Shown in pieces: positions 33,224 through 47,400 of a DNA stretch of 64,000 nucleotides. Location of the stretch: the NCBI GenBank assembly GCA_900660155.1, contig CABFPE010000030.1, positions 1,472,712 through 1,536,711 on the forward strand, in the 5' to 3' direction. A program made the position numbers and the translations under genes. Position 1 is the first letter of the stretch. Each line of letters opens with the position of its first letter. The DNA is from Hofstenia miamia. Its lineage: Eukaryota > Xenacoelomorpha > Acoela > Hofsteniidae. Below the pieces are notes generated by a model. That model did not search any database and was not told the origin of the DNA. It saw only the letters and a list, made by a program, of their open reading frames with translations.

Positions 33224-33660
33224 TCATTTTTTCTCACAGCTTTATGCTTGTATCCATCTCAACTCGGGGAACTCACCGGTTCCCAGGGAGTCTGAGAGCT
33301 TTCCTCAGGACTCTAGCTGTTCCTAACAATGCTGCTTCTGTGCAACTGCTCCTCCCCACTTTGGTACTCCCAACTCCTCCAAGTATCTCTTACGCTTCTT
33401 ACTCACTGTTCCTAGTGCTCCTTCAACTACTGGGACTACTTCAACTTTCTTTTACTTCCACAGCCTTTCTATTTCCCCTGCCAACTCCCTGTACTTGTCT
33501 ATCTTCTCTTTCTCCTTACTTTCTTCATTTCTGTCCTTTGGTACTGCTATGTCTATCACTGTTCCCAATCTTTTCTCTTTGTCTACCACTACTATGTCTG
33601 GTCTCCGAGCTTTTATTACCTTGCTTGTCTGGGTGTTGAAGTCCCACAGTATCTTATAAT
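33224..33660 (-). mobile_element. LINE fragment with PD-(D/E)xK-like C-terminal domain
   Basis: On the minus strand: KILWDFNTQTSKVIKARRPD, IVVVDKEKRLGTVIDIAVPK, KEKEKIDKYRELAGEIERLW, KKVEVVPVVEGALGTVSKK, then the LLGTAR region and a GAAATAATAATA tail. This is the most complete copy of this domain in the window. The RPD...D-I-A-V-P...KE order resembles restriction-like endonucleases of the PD-(D/E)xK fold, known in R2/R4/NeSL-type LINEs; that assignment is inference. The 5' side is missing. Confidence 0.7.
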
Positions 33661-33699
33661 TATTAGTATTATTATTATTACTATTATTATTATTATAAT

Positions 33700-34880
33700 T
33701 TTTTGTTTTATTACCGAAAGTATAATTTCCAGTTTAAACAATAATATTAGCAGTGCAGTCGCTCTTGTAGATCTAAGCAAAGCCTTCGATAGTCTAAGTT
33801 TCAACATACTATATAAAAAACTTTGAATTTTCCCCTGATAGCATGAAGTTATTAACATCATTCATAGAAAACAGAAAACAAAGAGTTAGAATTGCAAATG
33901 TTTATTCAAAATATATTACGCCAAAGCGAGGAATCCCTCAAGGTTCTGTGTTAGGCCCTATTCTCTTTTTGTCTGTACGTCAACGACATGAAAAATTTCA
34001 TAAACTGCGAGGTACTCCAGTATGCAAAGGACACTTGTCTCATTTCACGGGATTCAAGTCCAATTACTGCATCAAGAATACTTCAAAATTATATTAAGCA
34101 CATCATAGTATATTCCAAAAGTAACCAATTAAGAATAAATTCAAGCAAGACTCTTTACACCACATGAACAGTAACAACTAAGTAAGAACATTTAATTATA
34201 CATAGAAGAATCCAGTGAGCCAATACAACAAACAGATAGTGTGACATATTTGGGTGTTGAGATTGACACAAAATTTACATTTGAAAACTTTGTATCCAGT
34301 AAGATCATGAAAATGTCCAGAGGCATACAATACCTAAAACAAATAAGGCACATTACCACAAACAAGCAAATATTACTGGCTTTTGTGAGTAGCCATTTAG
34401 TTTATGTAATTTGTTGCAAGGTTTAAGTATAGAACATCATGAAACGTTAAACAAGGTTGTTACTTGGTCCTTGACAACACTATACAATATCAATAAACAA
34501 ATGACGGGTGAGAAGCTACAAGTGATTCGAATTCTAGCGCCAAAGTTTTACATTTAATATGCTTGTCTGGTTACCATGTGTAAGTACAGTAATCAATTGA
34601 CAGGTGCTTTAAATTTCCTTGATAATTACCTCATGTTAAATAATCGTACACATAAATGTATAATTGTCAGTAAAATAAAATGCTCACAATGGAATAGATC
34701 ATTTACAACAGCTGCTAGCAGAAATTGTAATAGACTACCACAAGAGATCAGAGATTCTAAATCATTAAATGTATTTAAAAGAAAACTTGAACAAAACTTA
34801 ATCGCACATAAAAAAATAAGGGGTGGTTCAAAGAAACTAAACACCTGGCAAAACAGTTTGAATAGTGCTTTTTAATTTTA
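33700..34880 (+). mobile_element. CR1/Jockey-like LINE RT fragment
   Basis: The reading contains SSAVALVDLSKAFDSL (motif A, about 33750), SFIENRKQRVRIANV, KRGIPQGSVLGPILF (motif B, about 33925), YLGVEIDTKFTFEN (thumb, about 34245), HLVYVICCK and a C-terminal SFTTAASRNCNRLPQEIRDS (about 34700). The YADD box is not readable in frame, and stops and shifts separate at least four frames. 5'-truncated. Confidence 0.8.
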
Positions 34881-35443
34881 TTTTTTAAACAGTTTAGTAT
34901 GTGTTATTTTATTTGTAAATTTTTTTAGCTTGTTTAGTGTCTGTATTTTCTTGTTGCGCGTGCTACCACTTTTGTAAATATGTATGTATGTTTATTGTAT
35001 ATATTGTATATTTTTTCAGATTTGTTGGTGTATGCAGCATGGGAATATGGAATTGATATATATATATATATTGAAATGTTATTATTTTATTATTATTATT
35101 ATTTCCCTAAACTGGCCACTCGTAGAAAACGGTATAGTATTATTATATTGCACTTACTACTAAATTATTTGTTTTCTATGCTTTGGAAAACCGTGTAGCA
35201 GTAGATTACTGCAAACAAAAACTGAAAAAGCATTATTTAAACATTTGTTTTGTATTATTAGGCATTTAAAATCAGTTCTGTTTTTTTTAATTATAAAATG
35301 TACGTCTTAAAATACGCAATTACAATGACATAGCTTTAGATGAATATAACACATTTTAAGTTCCGGTTGTACTGTTTTTTTAATAAGGAATTGCTAGGCC
35401 GGTTACTAATCATTTAAATCAATATCATTTTTATTTGTTTAGA
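34881..35443. other. AT-rich sequence upstream of the P450 gene
   Basis: AT- and TTA-microsatellite stretches at about 35055-35105 are present. An acceptor site (TTTGTTTAG, ending 35442) lies one base before the first P450 ATG, so an upstream exon is likely, but none was identified here. Confidence 0.4.
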
Positions 35444-38400
35444 ATGGCAAAGCCGCCTGGTAATGATCGGATGTTGCTAATGGGTGATAAGACATTTGAG
35501 TTTTATCGGAGCCCCATCAAATTTATTAGCTCCAGAATTAAAAAATATGAAGGTGCGAAGACCTTTCAACAGCGTTTCCTTAATAAGCAAACTATATGGT
35601 TAACTTCGCATCGGGCAGTAACTGAACTTCTTTATGAGCGAACAGAATGCTTTGAACCTGGATATGAGGTAATTTTCATTGATGTAGCTAAAGAAATTGG
35701 GGTTATATTGTAGTTGTAGTGAAAAAACTGTTGGATTGTTTACAAAACGCTTCATTTCTGGTTTTAATTGCAAGTACACGCTTTAAGTTTTATAATATAT
35801 TTCTGATTTTCCTTTTCTTCTTTATCATTGAACAGTGAAAATAACTTACATGATGAGTATTATTGACAATATGATGTGCAATACTGTTTATCTCTCTAGG
35901 TGAAGTTTTCATATATTTAATCAATTTACAAACAAAATGTCAATACCAAGATTTTTAATCATATAAATAGTGAACTTAATTTCCAAGTACTAGAATTTCG
36001 CATTTGTGATTTTTTTTACATTAGTCGGGCGCAAAGTATGGGGAAAATCGGTGGTTGCGTGCGTTCAGTATAAAACCCATAGTACTTAGTGCCCGTATAA
36101 ATTAATATATATATATATATATATATAATCGGTACAATTCTCCCAATGTTTATCAAAGGTAAACTTTTAGTATTTGAAAATGTAGCGCACTCTAAGCATT
36201 CAACTTATTTCACTTCTATTTAACGATAAATTTAAGTGACATTTTTTCAAGTTCTATGATTTCCTTTTCGAAGAAGAGACAAATCCACCAGATAGGCATC
36301 AGCTTTATGCAAAGATATGACGAGTTTTAGGTGTGTACTTGCTATTTTCATTGCTCAGGTCAGCACAGTTCGAAGCTGTGCTCTATTAGTGGATATTAAA
36401 TTGTCAATTTTTACAATATTTCCTTTTGGTGATTGAAAAAAAATCTACCACGCAAATTAGTCCTATGGAGTTTGTGAAGCAAGAATTTTTGTAGCCGGCT
36501 TCAATAATGACTGTATAAGCATAGGTTAGAAATGCAAAAATCTTTTGTTTTAGTAGTAAATGCTGCCTTGCTTAATCGAAATAACTTTGGAGTAAGAATA
36601 GATTGATTTAATTTTAACAGTTAGTAGACTCCAAATTTGACATACTACGATTTTTGAGAATGTATTGAATTTTGGCAAGCAATTATTTTATTAATTTTTT
36701 AACATATAAATGTATATACCTTATGCTAAACAAACATCAACAAATTATTAGGTGGATTGTTTGTCTGAGTCTACACATATGGGTAAAATTCTTCGTCTAT
36801 TCTTAGTATTTGCCTCTTCATTACTATGCAGAGTGTTTTTGAATTGTCACAGTGCATTGCAGATGCATCATAGAGCACTGCAGCAGGCCAGCTTTAGCAG
36901 TGCACATTTTTTGAAGGTATATTTTGCAGAATATATAGTTTGCAGCAACATGTTATTTTTCAAATGTCGGTACTTTGTTTTTCAACACAGAAAGTTTAGC
37001 ATATTTTCTGATTATAATGCATACGTATTATATTCTATGTGCTATATAAAGTAATAATTAACATATATTATTTATGTTTTCACAATGTTGAAGCGTCAGA
37101 AGCAATGCCAATCCTGAACATTGTATTTAAATAAATTAGGAAATGCTTCTGCGCATGCAAAGTCATTTTTTTGCTTAAGAAATGTCATTTTTGCGATTTT
37201 GTGAATTCGTAAATTTTTGCAAAAAATTCGAAAAATAACACCGCATTAAATTAAAACCAACGTTGATTTGAGTGTGGAAATAAGTTGATCAGGTAATCAT
37301 TGGTTGGAAATAGGATTACATCAGTAATTAAAACAGCGTTGCGTTCTATTCATAAAAACATACTGACTATCCTACATAAAAAGTGCATATTATATTTACA
37401 TTATAACAGGTACACGAGTCTATAACTGAGTAAACATGTCACATTCCCTTCTACTTCTGTAACTTCTGGCGAGCTGGGGTAGAACACGACTACGGTGTTT
37501 TGTAAGTGGATCGGCAATCATGTCTTGCGTAGAAACAAATATAAGCTTGCAATTGTAACAAGAAATAACTTCCATGATGTAATTCTTCTCGTTCAAAAGA
37601 CGCTTTACTTTTAGAACCGATGGAGTTCACGGCTGATAAAGATTTACTGTCAGTTAAGAACTACATACTAATTTGATGTGAAGTCATAAAGTTGATAAGC
37701 TGACACACGTAGATGGTATAGTCAATGNTAAATGTCCTACCTCGTTTAATAATGATTAAGTATGTATAGGTCGCGTTTTATCTGGAATTATATTTCGAAA
37801 GAAAACTAAATTACATTCTAATTTTGGGTATTATATAAATAAATTTGTTAAAATTATTCTCACGTCCAATGATATAAGATCAACTAGGAAATATTATGTA
37901 TTCTCAGAGATTCTCTTGGAAATTATGTTGGAAAAACCTTACCAACCGGTTGGATGAATTGGCATTTTTTCAACATTTTGATATTCATTTTAGCATCAAA
38001 TATTACTTTGGCATTTTCAAATATATTTCGAATGATATCAGATAAGCTGAAATGTTGAAAATGAAAAATTTACAAGCATAAAGTTATTTAGTACACTTCA
38101 ACTGGCATGTTTGTGTCCAGTTTATTACAAGTTGTTCTATAGATAGACTATTTTAATGAAAGAGGTTGCAGAGACTTATCCAAAATATTCCACACTTTTA
38201 ATATAATTTATAGAATTTTTTTAAGACATTATTAAGTAGTTTCGTATGCAATAATTAATTTTGATTTCTTGCAGGACCTTAGAGATGCGGTACTAGAAAA
38301 TGCTAAACTGAATTGNNNNNNNNNNNNNNNNNNNNNNNNNNNNNNNNNNNNNNNNNNNNNNNNNNNNNNNNNNNNNNNNNNNNNNNNNNNNNNNNNNNNN

Positions 38401-41400
38401 NNNNNNNNNNNNNNNNNNNNNNNNNNNNNNNNNNNNNNNNNNNNNNNNNNNNNNNNNNNNNNNNNNNNNNNNNNNNNNNNNNNNNNNNNNNNNNNNNNNN
38501 NNNNNNNNNNNNNNNNNNNNNNNNNNNNNNNNNNNNNNNNNNNNNNNNNNNNNNNNNNNNNNNNNNNNNNNNNNNNNNNNNNNNNNNNCATCAAACACAA
38601 CATCCTTATTTTTCTCCAAAATAGCTAATGCACCTGTGAAAAAGCTTTTTATGATTCTGTGCCAATTGAATTTATCGATCATCACAAACACTTGGGATTT
38701 ATTATTTCTGCTGACATGAAGTTCGATGCCAATGTTTCCTTGATTTGCCGAAATGTAGCAAAACAGCTATTTTTACTGCGACGGGCGAGCTACTATGTGT
38801 CTGATAGAAATATCCTGCGGTTACTTTACATTAAATTTGTAAGACCTTATTTTGAATACACTAGTCCAGTCTGGACTGCTCTGCAGAAAAGTCTAGAAGA
38901 AAAACTGGAAAAACTTGATTGCAAAGCGACGTAGTTTTTGCGAATACCAACTGATAACATCATTTCCCAAAACGATGACATGAGCACCATAACTAGGGAT
39001 ATCCAGTGACGCATCTGAGTATGCGTATACTTTGCCAAGGTCCTTTGCATCATTATTTGTAAATCGCAACGTCGCATCATGATACCAAAGGCTTCGAATT
39101 ATCTTGTTCAGATTATGTATACTTTGCTCATCAGGAGTGTATTTAACTTTCGATAACTGTGCCACATCATATGCCAAATCTGGTCGTGTAGTGGATGTAA
39201 TCCAAAGAAGTTGGCCAATACGAGATCGAAATGTTTCCAGGATATGTTCGTCTTTAGAGTCAATCTCTAAGACAGTTTGAGAATATTTGCTTTGAGAAAT
39301 TTCATAACAGTTATCAATTCTCCTTATTTGCAGTCCAAGAAATGTGATTGATCAACGCATGTTAGTGTGCCAATTTTAACGTCATTTGCAAACGATTTTA
39401 AAAATTTCTCTATCCAGCTATTACTACCAGTGATGTATAGGTCATCGACATGCACCAACACAACACCATAGAGAGAACACTACCCTTGTCTTTGAAGACA
39501 AACAAAGCTTTATCCAATTTACATGCATTTCCACCAAGACGGATAATAATTTGGGTCAATCGATTGTACCACTGTTTGGATGCCTCGTTTAAACCGTATG
39601 CCGCCACATTAAGTTACCATACAGAATCCTTAGTACATGGTACATCAGAAGGTGGAATGACATACACATTACGATCAAGGGAATGTCCTTGTAAAAATGC
39701 CGTCTTGACATCTACTATGCGACTGCTGGCTATTGAGAGAAGAATCCGAAACGATAGTTTGGTAGCTGTAGGAGAATACACTTCACCTGGCTCCTTATCC
39801 TGAAATCCCTTCACAACAAGGCGTGCTTTTCTGATAGTTTCTCCTGTCTCATTCTGTTTGTTTGAAAGTACCCAACGAGTAGATATAATATTAAATTAGG
39901 TTTAACAGAATTTAACTTAACAATTGTAAAGGCATTATTTGAGTCCCAGCTATCAAGTTCACGCTGCTTAGCTTCATTAAAATCGTTGTTATTGATAACA
40001 AATTCTGGCATGGCCCCGCTACAGTAGTTTGCCAACAAGGTAAAGAAGTACTTGTTAAACACGCTTGGAAGTACATAAGGTGTCACCGTATTAGTATTAA
40101 ACCTTGGGTTTCCGTAAACGAACGGTCTCCATGTCTAACTGATTGTAGAGCTAGTGATAAGCAGTACAGTGTTGACACAAAATCTCCATCTTCCGCTGCC
40201 GAAGACAAGCAGAACGATAGCATGGAAGACAATGATTCAGAAGAGAGTACGGAATCTGAGAATGACGAAGGCTTCACACATGTTAACAATAATGATCATG
40301 GAAACAACAGTGCAACCACTCTCTGCTACCATGTGATTACATCAGTAATTAAAACAGCGTTGCGTTCTATTCATAAAAACATACTGACCATCCTACATAA
40401 AAAGTGCATATTATATTTACAGTATAACAGGTACACGAGTCTATAACTGAGTAAACATGTCACAAGAGCTAATCTTTCTATGATGTCCTTTATTCAGGGG
40501 ACAGCAAACATTTTTTGAAAAAAATGGTTTTTTTATCTTTTGAAAACCACTAGAAATGTATTTTATCGAAATTTTCACAGAAAATACTCGCAATCGCATA
40601 TAATGTTTAGATAGTTTTTGAAAAGAGGCGGCCCTCCCCTCTAATCCCTCACCAAACCCGGGCTTGGAACTATGAAGCACCGTAGTGTATGGTTCCCGGC
40701 TATATGTGAACTTTATTCCTATATGGATACAATTTATTCCTTTCAACACACTTAAATGCATTGCTTTGTGTCGATGAATTCAAAAGTGTATGGTACATAA
40801 ATTGCTTACAACTAATAAATCTATGAATATTGAGTGATATTTACAGTAATTACGGATGAGACTGCGTCATACATTTCCTTTGTAAATATTTATTTGTCAC
40901 CTACATGTTTTCGTTTGTCCTTTCATTTAGATTATTTAAGGTTTCCATAGGATGTATGTTACTGCTTGTAGATTTTATGGAATTTTATTAATGTTCTATT
41001 TGTCTTTAAAATACAATCGTGAGAAATTTGGAATTTTATTGTGAGCAGTATACTTTGAATATTTTTAGGTTTGTGATAAGTTTTTAGTTCTTTGGAAAGT
41101 CTTACATTGAAACTATAGCTTAAGTTAGTAATATATAAATTTAGGCTTTAAATATTTTGCCTCCTTTGTTTGGCAGTTCTGCTATTCTTTTTCAAAGTAA
41201 TGATCGAGCTTCAAAGCTTCGACGCTTACTCATGCAGGCCTTTCATTCTAGTAGCTCTCGTTTTAATCACATGCTCTCTGATCAATTACTTCCTTTATTA
41301 CAAAGTACTTTTGATGAAGGCCGCGTTTGTGATATATACCAGGTAATGTTTTTGATATCTGGATGACACAAAAAATGCATTATTTTTAATGAATTGTCTT

Positions 41401-44400
41401 AAAAATCTACACACTTGGAATAAGTTTTAACTATACAAAAGTCAGGGTTGGCATGTTTAAGGCATATGTTGTTTTAAATAATTTTAAAAAAGTGTTTTCT
41501 AAACCTGCCATTTGCAATATTTTTAAATATCTTTTTGCAAATCCGTAGAGAATTTTATTTAAAACTTTGAAAATAAGTTTTTTGTATTTTCATAGTGGCT
41601 ACTACCGAAAAAGTAGCATGAAACGAGAAATGAATGTTGGCAAGTCTATTACCTTTCTAAATTTTAAACGTTTAATACGTTTTTTTGACAAGAGTTTAGC
41701 TTTTATTTTAATTTTATATTTCTGTATTTATTAATGTTTACATTTAGGTTCTATGTGAGGAAAAAATTCTGAGTAATGCAAAAATTCTAGTCTTTCCAAT
41801 CAACTTGTTTGTGATTAAATTTTCACTTACCATTGAATAGTCATACTGTTCTTAAAAGGTAATACATCAACTGAACACATTCTCAATTCGCTGTACATTG
41901 AAATGAAATCAATTACGAAACCTTCTATAATTATTGTAACATCAATTTTGCCTGTGATATCTTTATAAATGTATCATCCAACGAATGTGTATTTCTCTTC
42001 CTAACCTGAAACTTGATTGCGTATGTGTAATTATGCTTGTGCTTTCAATTCGTAATTTTAATTCGTTGGTTGCCATTTTTCAAATCAAATTTAGCGAGTG
42101 AAGCGGGCGTTGATGGTGTTCAGTTTACAATTCTATCTCGACGTTGATCCGAATCAGGATCCAGAACTAGTGGAGACGTTGATCAATCTTTCCATAGAGC
42201 ATTGGCATGGTATCATATCTCTTCCAAACAACATGCGCTTTGTCCCATTTGGTGCTTACAAGAATGCTTTAAATGCAAAGGTTTATTTTATGATGTGCTA
42301 TTCAAAGTTATCTTCTCAAAACTTACTATAATACCAAGTGTGAATTATTACGCTGTTTTGTTGGAAACTAACATTTAATAATTTCTTCTCTATGAACTCT
42401 CCGTATTTAGGATAAACTAGTAGAAATAATCGAGCGAAAAGTGAGACAAACGAATTCCAACTCAGAGCTTCATTTGGTTGATGCCTTGAAAGATTTGCCT
42501 GAAAATGTCGCTATTGAGCACATGCTGGTTTTTATTTGTGCACTTATTCCAAAGGCAAGTATTTTGAAGTCGTATTTAGGATTTTGCTTTAACTCTTCAA
42601 ACCCCATAAACCGACAATTTCATGCACTATTATTTCATTATTATACTTATTATTTTTCCAGATTATGATAAGTAGTTCAAGAGATATTGGTATGTTACTT
42701 CAAAGTGACAATGGGCATACAAATATTTTAATATCAAAGTTGCATATAGTACAAAGCTATCGCTTAAGAGCCGCGATCTGGATATGTTATCATAAACGCA
42801 TTATTCCTCCAAATTTTGTCGTCTTTTGTCTTTGACCCAGTTTTCTGATGAAAACTAATAAAAATTTTTGAACTCATCACACAGGCAATGACTCAAGAAA
42901 ATTACAGGATTATCATTAGACTTTGAAATACCTGGTTGTGCGTTTTTTTTCTTCACCGAAAATTTTCCTATTTTTGAAGTTTCTTGTTTTCATGATCAAT
43001 CAAAAATCTGACACTATTGTTTTCGTTACAGAATTAACATCTCAGAAGCCAACTTATTATATCGGGGAATTTTAAAATTCCCAATGAGTTAATGGAACAT
43101 ATTCAAGGGCTTCTCAATATCCAACAGAGCCTTGCCATTTTGCAGAAAACTAAGGAATCCATCAGTATTCAACCATTCAAAGAAAAACTTGAAAGTGTTC
43201 TTTAAAAGAATCCAGATTTGAAAAAGTTGGAGAACTTCAGAGCCGTTTTGGACGGCAAAGATCCCGAAAATTTAGTTTACGCTTTAGATGGAAACCAATT
43301 TAAAAACTTGCCTCGTATCAGCAGAAGTGCAAATAATATTTTGAAGCATATGAGAGCTTCAAGTATTTCAAGGATTTTCATTTTGTCTGAAAATCTCAAA
43401 AATGCTCTAATATATTGGTTTTATACATTTAAGAAACAAGATGGATTTTTCGCTTGATATAGTTTCTTCACGCATTTTTAAGGGACATTTTAAAGCACTT
43501 TTATTATATTCATAAAACACAATGATGGAATATAAATAATGTATAGCGAATCAATTTGAGTCAACTACTTTTTCAATTTCAGTTTGCAGCAAAGTGTGAT
43601 GTCTATATAAAGTCATTTACAGCGACAATTAAAATGTTACAGCGAATGTTGTTCGAATGCCAATTGTCACTTTAAAGTGACATTTGCTATTTGAAGTTCT
43701 ATTTGACATTTTTGCGTGCTGATAAATCAAGTTCCAATAAATTCTTTTTTTATGAGGTAAAAATTTAGCATTTTTTGTCACTCACTTAATGTAAACAATC
43801 TATTAAATTGTACAATTAAATTAATGAAAAACAATGCAAATATGCTTGGTTTTTGTTTTTCCATCTTCAGTTCTAATTTATAATAATATCATATTTAAGT
43901 AACAATGGTTCCTGAAGGGTTAATTGGATACCACACATTCCTGTCTGTAACAGATAAATATACCCGCTTTTAATGTGTCATAATTTGAACAAATTCTTTC
44001 CCACATTATTTCGGAAGAGCACAATTGAATCAAAATTGTTTTTTTAGCAAATGAATATCGAAATTTTTTTACAATTTCATTCAAAAAGCATTTGAGCGCC
44101 ATCATGTTTCTCACATCAATCGAAGTATTTGGTGCAAATTCTAATTTCGTTTGGGTCCAAGACCCTTTCACTTTTTGCTTTACTTCTAATTGCGAATATG
44201 GTAAAGAATTTGAGGAGTTTTGGATGCCCTGAATCCTGATCCAAATACTGAAAGACAACCTCAAGATTATCTTGAGTACTGTTAATATCTTCGATAAGTC
44301 GCAGCAATTTGCCTTAACGACGGAATAGAACTAGAATTTACCCGCATTTTTGGTTCTTAAGTAATCTAGGCTTACAAATGTAAGAATTGAGGTTTGTTTC

Positions 44401-47400
44401 ATGATTATTCCCTACTTAAGTCTCATTTTCAGTAAAAGATTTTTCAACCTGATTTATGTGCAGAGCAATTAAAAAAATTTCGCCTCCTTTCATGTGTTGT
44501 CAACAAAGTCATGATATTGGTGCTTCGATGCGTGGTTTTGTTTAAGGAAATAGTGATTCCTTACAACGCAAACAAGTTTTCCTTTCCAACGTACTTATTT
44601 ATTTTTAATAGGGAGTCAAAACTTGGTTTAAAATTTAAATTTATTTTTTATGAAATCGCCAGTATTTGATGTGATCTCCAGCAATGCGGAAATAATTTTT
44701 TGTAGTCACAGTGCTACATTGTTTCTCATCGAAGCAATACTTTGCTTTTAGAGAAGTTTTCCCTGTCCTTGTCAGAACTTCAACTGCTGATATTTATTTC
44801 TCATCATTATCGGATTTCATTACCAACGATGTCGGACTGAAAAGAAAGACAATGGACGAACAGAGGACGTGGAATTTCTTTTAAGGAAGTTATAGTTGAA
44901 TTAGTTGCGTTAATTACACGATCACTTCTGTGTGTAAGATTGCAGAAGAACGTATTGGTGTCACAGTTACTCATCCAGATTACATTGTTATGTTCATTTG
45001 CTTGGGAAGAAATTGATGTGGATCTCAAAGATGGGCATTCATGGGCGCCAGAATATTTCTGTTCGAAGCTTCCCATTGTTAAGAAACAAAGAAAATTTTT
45101 AGGATCCATCTCAAGAAACTTTTCTTCATGAGAAGGCGTCATGTATTAAAATACTTTCCAATTAATAAGAAGCGAAGGAACTTTTTCTTCTAGATTTAAG
45201 TCAATAACTCACAATACAGTGGGTTGATATTAATTTGTCTAATAATATCAAAATTAGTCGATTAGCATCAGATTTTATTTTTAGCCAAATTTACATAATT
45301 TTTTTCGCATGTCAATGTAAATATTTCTTTTTCCGGTGATATATTTTTAAGTTTCATGAACTAATTTGCTTTATTTATTTGTCTGGTTTTATAATTTTAA
45401 TCAAATATTGATTCAGTCTAATAGCCCAATAATTTTTTTGTTCAATTTTTTAACACTTTTAACCTATTCTAATTATGACACTTTGTTTACTAGTCACATT
45501 ATGAGTTTTAACATTATTCGACACCACTAAATGATAGCAAAGCTCTCCCGAGTTAAATCCGTTCGAGGATGTTTGCGCAATTATCAAAGACAAGGTGGAA
45601 ATTCGACTGCAGCAAGTGACAACCGGAATGTCGATGCTCCAACAGCTAGAGATTATTTTCAAAGGTTTACTGTTCGAGAACAAGAACGAAAGGCAGCTTT
45701 TTAAAAAAAAAATTATTAGCTTTCTTCCGCTTGGCGGACTAATGAAGACTGTCATTTAAAAGTAATAAATCAGTTTATTGTGAAACATTTAGTAAACTTT
45801 CTATTTCGCGATGTACATGAAGCTATCGAAGCTGTTATCACCATTAAATTTATTTCTTGACTAATTTTGTATAATAATAACCCATATATCACTTTAAGTA
45901 GTTGATGCACTTGCAGACTTCAGGACTTGTAACGATCTTTTCCAATTGTATACAATGCGATTAATATCATAATACGTGTCAAAATGACAGGAATTTTAAA
46001 AAGGCTTAGTAGGCGCTTCCTGCTGCAAGCGAATGTCTCATCAGATTATTGGTTCATGCTTTTCTTATGTATTCCTCATTCCTGATTTTTTGTTATGCTT
46101 GTGTGTATTTGTTTGTGTGTTAGTTTGTAGTTATTGTTATTAACTTATATAATAAATTTGCTTTAACTCTTAAATATCCGCTCTGTTATGTTTAGCTAAA
46201 TTGAAATCAGCTACGCAAACCTTGTTAGTTTAGCTTGAATTTCGCATCAGCCTTAAAGCGCAACTGGTTGTAGTCTCCGCATGACTTATTTTACCTAATC
46301 GGTTAAAAGAAATTATTGGGTGCATTTGACAAGAACTCTTTATTCAGATATCATTTTGGTTTTTGAGATGAATTTTGCTGTTGTATTTTTCGTGTATTCT
46401 AATTTACATTTATTTTTGTCATGCGCTGATGAGTTCGTTTTTGTGACGTCTGTCATTACAGTAATTAACGCGATGGATTATAAGAATGCTTGCTCATCGA
46501 AACTGAAACAGCTTTCTCTCTAATTGAATTGCTTCCTACAATTTATTAATTCCATTCTGTTTTTCATTTTGTATTTAATTAAATCTTATTATTTCATTCT
46601 TCTACGCAATAATACGGAAGTTTGTAAATAATTTCCGACAGCATGAAGTTGCTTGCATGAGTAGTTGTTAAGCACTTAAGTGATTTTGTTTCTTATAAAC
46701 AAATGTTCTCCTTAATGCTTGTAATTTATATTCGATTGCATTCTTTATCAAAAGTTAAAGTTGAAATACAGTTTGGCTATAGTTTTACATACATAACATA
46801 GTGTGCTCGTTTGAATTATTTATTCGTGCTTTAAGGTGACCACCTCCTCTTATTCGGTAATTTTTCAGAATTTTCTCAAAACAATATATTAGGTTTTAAA
46901 TACCTAAGGTATTCTAGATTTAGACTCCATGCTTTACTTTCAAAATTGTGGAATACTTTTTTACTGTCACATTCTTTAGGAATTTTTTTAAAATGAAATT
47001 TTAAATAAAACTGAAGTGTCAGTAACTAGATCTGATTCCAAGTTTTTCAGAAATGTAACATTTGTTTGATTGTCATAATTGTTTCACAGTATATGACGTT
47101 TGTTTCCCCGGGTAAGTATGCGTTTATTAATAGTCATCATATTCGTTATTTTGCACAATTGGTGACTTCGTAAATTTTTTTTCATCTTATTTTTCCACAA
47201 AATGATATTTTCAAATTAGTGTTCTAAGAATTAATATTTGGATCCCCTGAATCCTGTACAAATACTGAATGAAAGCCTCCATATTATTTTGGGTAGTGTT
47301 AATATCTTCGATAAGTTGCAGCAATCTGCTTTAAAGATGAATTCGAATCAGAATTAACCAACATTTATTGTTTTTAAGTAATCCAGGCTTGCAAATATAA

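Larger units (their letters stand above)
37314..40464 (-). mobile_element. Ty1/copia LTR retroelement fossil
   Basis: Short direct repeats of about 130 bp at 37314-37443 and 40335-40464 differ at about two positions and act as LTRs. On the minus strand the 5' LTR begins TGTGACATGTTTACTCAG and is followed at 40321-40331 by TGGTAGCAGAG, a primer-binding site of the initiator-tRNA-Met type used by copia elements. Internal parts recognised, minus strand: reverse transcriptase (VDVKTAFLQGHSLDRNVYV, about 39660-39720) and RNase H (DLGKVYAYSDASLDIPSYG, about 38990-39050). The element is broken, with many breaks, and incomplete for the family; the close LTRs suggest a recent origin. A LINE fragment and an assembly gap lie inside its span. 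It sits in P450 intron 1. Confidence 0.75.

Noticed and set aside
38232-38691. Long frames with undetermined residues
   Set aside because: They only span the 273-N assembly gap.
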